A stretch of 64,000 nucleotides of DNA from Thermophagus xiamenensis (lineage in GTDB: Bacteria > Bacteroidota > Bacteroidia > Bacteroidales > Marinilabiliaceae). The stretch lies in contig NZ_FONA01000001.1 of the NCBI RefSeq assembly GCF_900112795.1, positions 1-64,000 on the forward strand, written 5' to 3'. The stretch's first letter is position 1, and every line of letters starts with the position of its first letter. Positions 1 through 7,981 of the stretch are shown in pieces. The notes beneath the pieces are model-generated. The model was not told where the DNA came from. It was given only the letters and a program-made list of their open reading frames with translations, and searched no databases. The translations under genes and the position numbers were made by a program.

Positions 1-1
1 G

Positions 2-1399
2 AAGGTTAACCATTTGGGTGAAAATTTAAAATTAAATATCGCCTTTAAAATTAATACTTTCAACACAATTATTAATTCCTATTACATAATCCGGGTTTAT
101 CCGGTCCGTGAAATAACCCTTACCGCCAACCCAATGGAAGGCTGCGCCCCCCTGGCCACACAACTGACCACCGAAACGGGTGCCAAAGAATATCTTTGGG
201 ATTTTGGAGACGGAATCAATGAATCGGGTTCTTATCAGACAACACATATATTTGAAAATAATTCCAATGACACGTTATCCTACACTGTAAAAGTAACAGC
301 CATTTCATCTTTTGGATGTTTGGAAGAGGCGTCCACTCAATTAATGGTGCATCCCACGCCACAACCGGAATTCTCTGTCGCGCCGGAGACACAACAAATG
401 CCCGGCAGGACCGTCACTCTGGAAAATCAAACTGATGGAAATTGGCAATTTGAATGGGACTTTGGCGACGGTAACGCTTCCTCGTTACGACAACCGGGCA
501 GTTATCAATACAACTTCTCCGGCAATTATACAATAACTTTGAGAGCTTTTGATGACTTTTGCGAAGCTTCTCTTTCCAAAGAAATTGTCATAACCCCCAT
601 GTTACCGGCCATCGATTATGGTCCCAATGCAGAAGGGTGCCCGCCGTTGACGGTGAATTTCTATAATAACACCCTGGATGCCACATCTTTTCTGTGGGAT
701 TTTGGTGATGGAACATTTTCCGACGAATTATCACCAACCCACACTTATCGTATTGCAGGTACTTATACTGTAACGCTGAAAGCCATTGGACCAGGTGGTG
801 AAAACTCGGCTCAAGAGGTTACCATCCGAGTGTTTCCTAAACCCACAGCTCTTTTCGAACCCATCCCAAAAGTTATTTATATTCCGGATGACCAGGTAAC
901 TTTTATAAACAAATCAGAAGGGGCGGTCTCATATTTCTGGGATTTGGGTGACGGAAATACTTCCGACACATTTTCACCCACTCATATCTACTCTGAAACG
1001 GGAACTTACGATGTTACATTAGAAGCATTTAATGAATTCAACTGTTCAGATAAATTGGTTCTTCCTGAAGCCGTAAAAGCATTACAAGGCGGTGAAATAA
1101 GTTTTCCCAATGCATTTACACCGCAAGAAAACGGACCGACCGACGGCAAATATCAGTATGGTGACAGACAAAATCTTGTTTTTTACCCTTTTATTCAAAA
1201 AGGAATTGTGGAATATCATCTTCAGATATATACCCGATGGGGCGAATTGATTTTTGAAAGCCATGATATTAACCAGGGCTGGGATGGCTATTACAACAAT
1301 CGTCTTTGTCCGCAAGGGGTTTACATTTGGCGAGTAATTGTTGCCTTTAGCGATGGCCGGCGTATGGAAAAAACAGGTGATGTCACATTGCTTCGGTAG
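2..1399 (+). CDS. PKD-repeat secreted protein with T9SS type B sorting domain (5' partial)
   Basis: The frame is open to the left edge of the window, so the true N-terminus lies outside; the first possible internal start (TTG at 14) is not convincing. At least four PKD-like units are visible through their signature WDFGDG or WDLGDG (for example YLWDFGDG, FEWDFGDGN, FLWDFGDGTFSD, YFWDLGDGNTSD). The last ~90 residues form a CHU_C/gliding-type C-terminal domain (SFPNAFTPQENG, YTRWGELIFES, WDGYYNN, GVYIWRV), which in Bacteroidota is the type B signal for export and anchoring by the type IX secretion system. The protein is therefore probably exported to the surface or medium, with PKD domains serving as spacers or binding modules. 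The PorP/SprF gene that follows 124 bp downstream is the usual partner. The function of the missing N-terminal part cannot be told. Confidence 0.9.
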   Translation, partial: KVNHLGENLKLNIAFKINTFNTIINSYYIIRVYPVREITLTANPMEGCAPLATQLTTETGAKEYLWDFGDGINESGSYQTTHIFENNSNDTLSYTVKVTAISSFGCLEEASTQLMVHPTPQPEFSVAPETQQMPGRTVTLENQTDGNWQFEWDFGDGNASSLRQPGSYQYNFSGNYTITLRAFDDFCEASLSKEIVITPMLPAIDYGPNAEGCPPLTVNFYNNTLDATSFLWDFGDGTFSDELSPTHTYRIAGTYTVTLKAIGPGGENSAQEVTIRVFPKPTALFEPIPKVIYIPDDQVTFINKSEGAVSYFWDLGDGNTSDTFSPTHIYSETGTYDVTLEAFNEFNCSDKLVLPEAVKALQGGEISFPNAFTPQENGPTDGKYQYGDRQNLVFYPFIQKGIVEYHLQIYTRWGELIFESHDINQGWDGYYNNRLCPQGVYIWRVIVAFSDGRRMEKTGDVTLLR

Positions 1400-1523
1400 A
1401 AAAATTTGCGGGGAGGGAAGTACCCAGCTTCATGTTTTGGGATGAACCAGACGGCTCGATTTAAAGCGGTGAGCAATGGATTAAAGATTCCCTAAATCAA
1501 CACCTTAAGAAAACTTTTGACAA

Positions 1524-2600
1524 ATGAAGAACTTTTTTCAAAAAGCATATTGTCTGATTGGGATTATTCTAATAATGACAGTAAAGACAAAGGCTCAGGA
1601 TCTCCATTTTTCACAGTTTTATGCTTCACCTTTGTATCTAAGTCCTTCCCTGGCAGGTGCTACAGATGGTGCCCGATTGGCAATGAATTACCGCAACCAG
1701 TGGCCGGGAATAGAAAAAGCATTTACCACCTACGCCGTTTCCTTCGACAATTATTTTAATGCCTTTAATAGTGGTTTGGGCGTTCAGCTAATACAGGATA
1801 AAGCCGGCACGGCAGGATTAACCACTACTCAGGCGGCCTTCCAATATTCCTACAATATTCAGATTTCAAATTTTTGGCAAGTAGTTCCGGCCATTCAGTT
1901 TGCCTATGGGAACAGGTCAATCAATTTCAGCAAACTAAGATTTGCTGACGAAGAAATAGGTGGCGGCGCATCAGGTTCATGGGATCAGCTATCAAATGAT
2001 CAGGCTCAATATGTCGATTTTGCTTCGTCTGTTCTTTTTTACAGTCCACTTATGTGGGTTGGCGTAACAATAGACCACCTTACCAAACCTAACTATTCAT
2101 TTTTGGGAGAAAAAATGCAGCTGCCCTTAAAGTTTGTTTTTTATGGTGGCATTAACATATGGACCGAAAGGCGTAGGCGCAAAATGGAATCAAAAACCTT
2201 TGCCGCTACTTATCGCATTCAACGACAAAAAGATTTCAATCAGGCCGATATAGGTGCCTATTGGTTCAATGACCCTTTAGAAATTGGTGTTTGGTACAGA
2301 GGTCTCCCTTTGTTTAAGAGTGAACCTGAAAATAAAATCAACCAGGATGCAATTGTTGTTTCCCTTTCATACCGTCACGGTTCCATAAGATTTGGATACA
2401 GTTATGATATAACCATTAGTGGGCTTGGTTGGAATTCGGCCGGAGCACATGAGCTATCATTGATTTATGAATTCAATCAAAATCTTCGTCTTCGAAACCG
2501 TGGCCGTCGGCCGGCGGTTCCCTGCCAGGATTACTCCAATCCTCTAATCAAGCAGGATTACACCGGAAAATATAGAAAAAAGAACAAAAGAATTTTCTAG
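1524..2600 (+). CDS. PorP/SprF family type IX secretion system membrane protein
   Basis: 358 residues with a signal peptide (MKNFFQKAYCLIGIILIM, cleavage near KAQD) followed by the family's opening QDLHFSQFYASPLYLSPSLAG and alternating beta-strand segments of an outer-membrane barrel (FQYSYNIQISNF, IRFGYSYDITISGL). PorP/SprF proteins are T9SS outer-membrane components; SprF of Flavobacterium is needed for the type B CTD adhesin SprB. The gene directly follows a type B CTD protein, so it probably serves that cargo (inference from linkage). The ATG at 1524 gives a clean signal peptide; an overlapping frame starting at 1517 is only a shadow. The C-terminus is basic (RKKNKRIF). Confidence 0.9.
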   Translation: MKNFFQKAYCLIGIILIMTVKTKAQDLHFSQFYASPLYLSPSLAGATDGARLAMNYRNQWPGIEKAFTTYAVSFDNYFNAFNSGLGVQLIQDKAGTAGLTTTQAAFQYSYNIQISNFWQVVPAIQFAYGNRSINFSKLRFADEEIGGGASGSWDQLSNDQAQYVDFASSVLFYSPLMWVGVTIDHLTKPNYSFLGEKMQLPLKFVFYGGINIWTERRRRKMESKTFAATYRIQRQKDFNQADIGAYWFNDPLEIGVWYRGLPLFKSEPENKINQDAIVVSLSYRHGSIRFGYSYDITISGLGWNSAGAHELSLIYEFNQNLRLRNRGRRPAVPCQDYSNPLIKQDYTGKYRKKNKRIF

Positions 2601-3055
2601 AATATTTGCACCATGCGTTTCTTTTATCCGAATAAAATTTACTTATTTCATTGAACTATTGATTCTTAAAGTTAGTCATTAGTGGTTAGTCGTTAGTGGT
2701 TAGTTGGTTAGTTGGTTAGTTAATTGTCTGTTTAGCCACTCAATCCCTTCAATCTCTTCAATCTTTTCAATCCCCTCAATCCCTTCAATCCCCTCAATCT
2801 CATTATCTAACGACCTGGTGGCCTAATGACCTATCAGCCTATTGGCCTAATAACCTAACAACTTTGCTGCCTGGGTACTTCTACCTCCATCATTTAATAC
2901 AAACCCTTTTATGACAAAAGTCGCACGTTCATTTCCATTCAAAAATTTCATCATTTTATCCCCATAATTTTATTATATTTGTTAGAAAAGTCGAAACAAT
3001 TATCAACAACATTTTTGGGCAGAGATTAATTGTTAAACTCAAAATAAAAAGCAAC
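2601..3055. repeat. Intergenic region built of short degenerate repeats
   Basis: No gene is seen. 2620-2680 matches the end module of the hairpin repeat (AAAATTTACTTATTTCATTG). 2670-2722 is a TTAGTCATTAGTGGTTAGT-type tract. 2740-2806 is about seven imperfect copies of a decamer TCAATCCCYT. 2810-2865 is a GACCTAT/CAGCCTATTGGCCTAA tract like the one at 39165-39200. The last ~110 bp before sodB are AT-rich and probably carry its promoter, but no firm box was found. Confidence 0.7.
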
Positions 3056-3631
3056 ATGAAATTTTCACTTCCTCAATTACCCTATGCATTAGATGCATTG
3101 GAACCCCGTATTTCCAAAAGAACGTTGGAGTTCCACTATGGCAAACACCATCAGGCCTATGTCAACAATCTTAACAAACTCATCCTGGGCACCAAATTTG
3201 AAAATGCTGACCTTGAAACCATCATCAAAGAGGCTGAGGGCGGCATTTATAATAATGGTGCACAGGTATGGAATCACACATTTTATTTTTCATCCCTCTC
3301 ACCTAATGGAGGTGGTGTTCCAACAGGGCCATTGGCTGAAGCTATTAATGAATCGTTTGGTTCTTTTGATGCCTTTAAAGAAAAATTTTCTGAAGCAGCA
3401 GCTACCCTTTTTGGTTCCGGATGGGCCTGGTTAGTAAAAAATGATGATGGCAAACTTGAAATTGTTAAAGAAAGTAATGCAGGCAATCCTTTGCGCCAAG
3501 GTAAGGTTCCCATTTTAACCTGTGATGTTTGGGAACATGCTTATTATCTTGACTACCAAAACAAACGACCGGACTACATACAAGTTTTTTGGGACTGTGT
3601 CGATTGGAATATAGTTGGCGGGCGATTCTAA
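3056..3631 (+). CDS. sodB: Superoxide dismutase (Fe/Mn family)
   Basis: 191 residues, the normal length for a cytoplasmic Fe/Mn superoxide dismutase, converting superoxide to oxygen and hydrogen peroxide. The four metal ligands are visible: His in LEFHYGKHHQAY, His in VWNHTFYF, and Asp and His in the terminal motif DVWEHAYYLDYQNKRPDY. The stretch AQVWNHTFYFSSLSPNGGG resembles the iron-type enzymes, hence sodB, although metal preference (including cambialistic use, common in Bacteroidota) cannot be settled by eye. There is no signal peptide. It stands alone between two repeat-rich spacers. With oxyR further on, it points to exposure to oxygen. Confidence 0.95.
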   Translation: MKFSLPQLPYALDALEPRISKRTLEFHYGKHHQAYVNNLNKLILGTKFENADLETIIKEAEGGIYNNGAQVWNHTFYFSSLSPNGGGVPTGPLAEAINESFGSFDAFKEKFSEAAATLFGSGWAWLVKNDDGKLEIVKESNAGNPLRQGKVPILTCDVWEHAYYLDYQNKRPDYIQVFWDCVDWNIVGGRF

Positions 3632-3650
3632 CTTTTAGTCGGTTGATTAA

Positions 3651-3766
3651 ACTTTATACGAATGAAACGAGCATGGCGACTTTTGCCACAAAAGGATATG
3701 TATAAATTTTACTAAGCCATGCGAGTTCCATTCGGCCAATGAGTTAAATAAATTATATACGAATGA
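3651..3766 (+). repeat. Hairpin repeat, copy A, ending on the nitroreductase start codon
   Basis: A ~115-bp unit bounded at both ends by TTATACGAATGAA. Internal arms GCATGGC (3671-3677) and GCCATGC (3716-3722) pair perfectly. Other copies: 19160 (broken), 38863-39085 (two, inverted), 58501-58613 (inverted). The ATG in the right-hand terminal motif is the start codon of the next gene at 3763. Confidence 0.8.
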
Positions 3767-4341
3767 ATAGTTTAAAAGATCTTGTCAGGCGAAACAGGAG
3801 TTATCGTCGATTTTATCAGGATGTTTCAATCCCGGAATATGTATTGGAGGGGTTGGTGGATCTGGCTCGCCTGTCTCCTTCAGCTCGGAACGCCCAAACC
3901 TTGAAATATTTTATATCATGTATGCCCCAAACCAATGAAAAGATATTTCCCCATTTATCGTGGGCAGGTTATCTGAAAGACTGGGATGGTCCGGCACCGG
4001 GAGAGCGCCCTGCGGCTTATATCATCATTTTAAATGACACAACCATTTCGGACACTTATTTTTGTGATGATGGTATTGCCGCACAATCCATCCTTCTTGG
4101 GGCGGTAGAACAAGGCTTGGGCGGATGCATTATTGGATCGGTAAACCGGTTAAAATTGCAAAAAGCATTAAACATTCCGGAACATTTAAAAATTATAGAA
4201 GTCATTGCATTGGGAAAACCACGTGAACAAGTGGTGATTGAAGATATGAAAAACGGGGATTATAAATATTGGCGCGACGAAAACCAAGTTCACCATGTCC
4301 CCAAGCGTTCGTTGGAAGAGATCATCATTAAATGTAAATAA
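3763..4341 (+). CDS. Nitroreductase family protein (FMN-dependent)
   Basis: 192 residues with the nitroreductase N-terminal pattern LVRRNRSYRRF (phosphate of FMN) and LARLSPSARNAQTLKYF, and a later GCIIGSVNRLKL-type segment (helix capping the flavin). Members reduce nitroaromatics, quinones or flavins with NAD(P)H as homodimers in the cytoplasm; the true substrate cannot be read from sequence. The start ATG at 3763 lies inside the terminal motif of an intergenic hairpin repeat (TATACGAATGAA), so there is no unique leader between repeat and gene. No operon partner: the next gene is convergent on the minus strand. Confidence 0.85.
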   Translation: MNSLKDLVRRNRSYRRFYQDVSIPEYVLEGLVDLARLSPSARNAQTLKYFISCMPQTNEKIFPHLSWAGYLKDWDGPAPGERPAAYIIILNDTTISDTYFCDDGIAAQSILLGAVEQGLGGCIIGSVNRLKLQKALNIPEHLKIIEVIALGKPREQVVIEDMKNGDYKYWRDENQVHHVPKRSLEEIIIKCK

Positions 4342-4413
4342 TAGCATTATACGCATTATCAGCTATGCTATCCATAATTTCAAACGCTCTGTAATAACCT
4401 CGACAGAGCGTTT

Positions 4414-5622
4414 TCATTTCCCTCGAATCAAATGGACCGCACCCTCCTTCTTATAAACTTCACCTTCGTTATATCCTTCTGCATATATATAATAAAAGTA
4501 GACCCCCGGGGCATGCCCATCGCCATCCCATCCTTTAGCCGGGTCTTTGCTCTGGTAAACCTTTCTTCCCCAACGATTAAACACTACCATTTCAAATTTT
4601 TTCAATGATTTATATGCAACCCTGAATTCATCGTTTATTCCGTCGCCATTTGGTGTAAAAACATTAGGCACCTCCAGTTCCGATTCGGAGATATTGATTT
4701 GAAAAACATCACTTATACTTTCACATCCCGAGTCCCTGTTTAGCACATAGAGGGATACCTCATAGGTTCCGGCCTCTGCAAAAACAAATCGCGGATTTTG
4801 GTCAATAGAACGCCCCGCCTCACCAAATGTCCATTCCCACGCACTTATCTTCCCCTGAGAATTATCCACAAATTGAATTTCATAGGGCGCTGAAAGATTA
4901 ACCTCATCATTTCTTTCATTTAATACGGTATCTTTCAAACTTTTCACCTCAAAGTCTGCCTTTACTGCTATGGCCTCATACTCAATACTATCATTTACGC
5001 TGTTACCAAACTGGTCTGAAACGTTAACCACAAAACTAACATCATTGAAAGGGGCATTAAAAGAAACCTCCTGTCCCGTATATTGCTCATCGCCCTCGGG
5101 ATCGGTAGTCCAGGTATAAGATAAATCATACATTAATGGAACATAGCTACCATTTGCCGGATCAAAATAAAACAACGGCTTAATTGTTGATGTGGCATAT
5201 AAATCAACACCATAGCAATCGTCATTTACAATCTCAGCCTTAACATCTGTTATGGATTGCGAATTAAAGACCCAGAATCGTCTGTCGGCAACCATACTAC
5301 CATCTTCTTGAACAACCACACGATAACCACCCTCTTCGGTAACCTGTAACTGTTCTCCACCATTCTGAATAATATTATCCCACGAATTATCATTTACATC
5401 ATACTTGAACCATGTCATAGAAAAGTTTGTACCACCATCAAATCTAACAACCATTGGAGAAGTGGGTTGAAAGCAAAAAATTGTATCGTTCATTACCCCC
5501 GAAGGGTAATCAGTTAAAGTTATAATTGCAGATTGATCGACAGACAACTGACCATAACCAAAAGTTGTCGGCAGAAACATTATTAATCCAATAAAAACCA
5601 ACGTGTAGAAGTTAACTCTCAT
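4414..5622 (-). CDS. Secreted protein with PKD domain and T9SS type B sorting domain
   Basis: The frame can be extended to 5718, but the ATG at 5622 is preferred: it gives a clean signal peptide (MRVNFYTLVFIGLIMFLPTT, cleavage near GYGQ) and has an A/G-rich leader (AAAGAAGAA) just upstream. The mature protein has two poorly recognisable Ig-like regions, one PKD unit (ISAWEWTFGEAG, FAEAGTYEVSLYV) near residue 270-330, and a C-terminal CHU_C-type domain (VPNVFTPNGDGINDEF, VFNRWGRKVYQS, GWDGDG, GVYFYYIYAEG) for type IX secretion. It is probably a surface or extracellular protein. No enzymatic motif was found, and it is not clustered with a PorP gene. Confidence 0.87.
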   Translation of the reverse strand: MRVNFYTLVFIGLIMFLPTTFGYGQLSVDQSAIITLTDYPSGVMNDTIFCFQPTSPMVVRFDGGTNFSMTWFKYDVNDNSWDNIIQNGGEQLQVTEEGGYRVVVQEDGSMVADRRFWVFNSQSITDVKAEIVNDDCYGVDLYATSTIKPLFYFDPANGSYVPLMYDLSYTWTTDPEGDEQYTGQEVSFNAPFNDVSFVVNVSDQFGNSVNDSIEYEAIAVKADFEVKSLKDTVLNERNDEVNLSAPYEIQFVDNSQGKISAWEWTFGEAGRSIDQNPRFVFAEAGTYEVSLYVLNRDSGCESISDVFQINISESELEVPNVFTPNGDGINDEFRVAYKSLKKFEMVVFNRWGRKVYQSKDPAKGWDGDGHAPGVYFYYIYAEGYNEGEVYKKEGAVHLIRGK

Positions 5623-5766
5623 TTCTTCTTTTTTAGGACACGAAAAATACAATTTATTAACGTATTCAGCGGTTTTAAAATTGTGAAGATTTAAGCAAAC
5701 ATTATTTTCATGTTCCATCGCTTAGGAATTCTTATCTTTGGATTTCAAAAATTATAACAGACAGCC

Positions 5767-7926
5767 ATGTCAAAAAAGAGTTCATTTTTTATAATTGTCA
5801 GCATTTTACTATTTTTTATTCGATGCACGGAAAAGCAGCAAGAATCTCAACAAGCAATAGCAATAAAATCTGATTTTCCTAATAACCAAGAGCTTAAAGA
5901 ACAATGGGGTGCAAATAAAATTTCCCTATTCGTTCATTTTGGTGTTTATTCTTCTCTTGGTGGTGAATGGAATAACCAAAAAACAAATGGAGCTGCTGAA
6001 AACATTTTGGCCAATATGCCAATAGCGACCGATGAATATCAACAAATAGCGAGAGACTTTTCACCAAAAAAATGGGATGCTGATGAAATTGTAGCTCTGG
6101 CTGAAGAAATTGAGGCCGGGAGTATAATTTTCACGGCAAAGCATAACGATGGATTTTGCTTGTTTAAAACAACAACAACGCCCTTTAACGTAGTTGATTT
6201 TACCATTTTTAACCGCGATATTTTGGCCGAATTGTCGGATGCCTGTCAAAAAGCCAATATAAAATTGGGTATCAATTTTTCGCTTACCGACTGGAATCTG
6301 CCTGAGGCATGGCCTGTTACTTCTCACAACGGTGGGCCGGTAACAAATGCTCATTTTCAAATTAATTTACAACAGATTAAAGAATTATTGACCAACTACG
6401 GGCCTATTTCCACCATTTATTTCCATTCAGGCCTTCACACTCCGGAACAGAGCAAAGAGTTGCGCCAACTTATTAAAAGTTTACAGCCACAATGTTTAAT
6501 AAGTGATGGTATTGGTAATGACATGGGCGATTTTATTGCCAGTCCATTTAATCAGCCATTATCTGAATTGCCTGAAACGCCGTGGGTATATCGATCTTCT
6601 TTCTTTCCTCCATCGTTGGGCTATGATAAAAACAAAAAAAGTGTCGATCCGCTTTTTCTGGCTCAACAAAAAATTCGTGAGTTGGTTAAGGTTATTTCTG
6701 ACGGTGGAAATTATGCGCTTAATTTGGCGCCACGTGGTAACGGCTCACCAGACCCCGTCGAAGTTGAGATTTTGCAGCACATGGGCCGATGGATTAAAGT
6801 TAATTATCCTGCTATTTCAAACACAGACGGAAACGCAGCAACTGTTCAGTCCCCACCCTTTTGGATGGCGACCAGCAACGAAAATCTTCTTTATCTGTTC
6901 GTAGACTCAGTTCCCTCCACACAAAAACTCAATTTACCCAATCTAAATCAAACCATTGCCAAAGTAAGATTTTTGGGAAGTGGCATTGAACCCCAGTTTT
7001 ACCGCAATCTTCCGGGAAATGAAATTATCTGGACTTCTCCGGCCATGGCCGATCCTATGCAATTGCCCGTCCTTGAAATTACTCTGGAGGAATCACTTCG
7101 CCCCATGCCTGAGGAAAAAATATCTGTTGCACCAAACGACACCGTTATACTGAATTCCAACAATGCTTTTTCTGACAAAAGCTTCTCCGGAATTGATGCT
7201 CTTTCATCCATCCCTTCCACCACTAAGCTAAGGTGGAACCTCGATGCTGAAAACCTATTCACTGCTCAACTAAGGTTCACCGACCATGAAACAGGGCGAT
7301 CGCTTAAGCTCAAAACCGATTCTTTTGAAACCATTGAAGCATTAAAAGGCAAACTCGGTGAATTTATTCATGCCACCGGAGATACCATTAAAATACTTCA
7401 TATTTACAGAACTACGCCATATTATGGTCCTTTTAACGAGCTTCATATAAATCCGAATGGGAATAATCGAATTCAGGTATCTTCAGGTTCATGGATGGTG
7501 TGGCCGCCCAAAAAAGACAATACAATAACACTACCATTAACAAACTACTATTATTATGTGGAGATTAATTCGGACATTGCTCAACAATATTGTTTTGAGA
7601 TTCGGGGAAACAATGGCATCCAGCTTTGGGTCAACGGTCAGGAACGATATAGAAAGATTAATTATGCTCCCGACCAACCCTTAGGCTGCAAAATTGTTCT
7701 CGATTTGAAAAAGGGGATTAATATACTGTTGATTCGAAACTTTAACCGATGGGGCGGTAAAGACCATTTTGAACTCACCCCACTTCCCGATGCCCGATGG
7801 CATGTACAATCGGTTGACATTCCAGGGCGTCAGAATTACCTGGAAATAACAGAAGCATCCCCAGCAAATCCCCATGCGGATATAGATTTACCCAATTTTT
7901 CAATCGAAATTTTGCCCAAAAATTAA
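5767..7926 (+). CDS. GH29 alpha-L-fucosidase-like lipoprotein with apparent nucleophile substitution
   Basis: 719 residues, lipoprotein signal (SILLFFIRC, Cys20), so probably membrane-anchored. The GH29 barrel is clear: KISLFVHFGVYSSLGGEW (52-68), IIFTAKHNDGFCLF (120-133), LGINFSLTDWN (167-177), GLHTPEQSKELRQL (222-235), GNDMGDF (250-256). Family members hydrolyse terminal alpha-L-fucose with an Asp nucleophile in a W-F-D-x-G context just before the TPEQS segment; here that place reads IYFHSG with His220. If the alignment by eye is right, classical retaining catalysis is lost or altered. The C-terminal ~270 residues are beta-rich and include LWVNGQERYRK, like carbohydrate-binding or PA14-type add-ons of fucosidases. 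The gene stands alone, not next to SusCD genes. Alternative: a GH29 subclass using another residue. Confidence 0.82.
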   Translation: MSKKSSFFIIVSILLFFIRCTEKQQESQQAIAIKSDFPNNQELKEQWGANKISLFVHFGVYSSLGGEWNNQKTNGAAENILANMPIATDEYQQIARDFSPKKWDADEIVALAEEIEAGSIIFTAKHNDGFCLFKTTTTPFNVVDFTIFNRDILAELSDACQKANIKLGINFSLTDWNLPEAWPVTSHNGGPVTNAHFQINLQQIKELLTNYGPISTIYFHSGLHTPEQSKELRQLIKSLQPQCLISDGIGNDMGDFIASPFNQPLSELPETPWVYRSSFFPPSLGYDKNKKSVDPLFLAQQKIRELVKVISDGGNYALNLAPRGNGSPDPVEVEILQHMGRWIKVNYPAISNTDGNAATVQSPPFWMATSNENLLYLFVDSVPSTQKLNLPNLNQTIAKVRFLGSGIEPQFYRNLPGNEIIWTSPAMADPMQLPVLEITLEESLRPMPEEKISVAPNDTVILNSNNAFSDKSFSGIDALSSIPSTTKLRWNLDAENLFTAQLRFTDHETGRSLKLKTDSFETIEALKGKLGEFIHATGDTIKILHIYRTTPYYGPFNELHINPNGNNRIQVSSGSWMVWPPKKDNTITLPLTNYYYYVEINSDIAQQYCFEIRGNNGIQLWVNGQERYRKINYAPDQPLGCKIVLDLKKGINILLIRNFNRWGGKDHFELTPLPDARWHVQSVDIPGRQNYLEITEASPANPHADIDLPNFSIEILPKN

Positions 7927-7981
7927 TTTAGAAATAGCGGGTAGAACACTTCGCACAACTTAATAAAAAACAAGCACACTT

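Noticed and set aside
1517-1759. 80-residue frame overlapping the porP/sprF start
   Set aside because: It runs in another frame of a gene with a clear signal peptide and barrel pattern and shows no domain of its own.
5623-5718. Longer N-terminus for the minus-strand CHU_C protein
   Set aside because: It would place 32 charged residues before a clear signal peptide.
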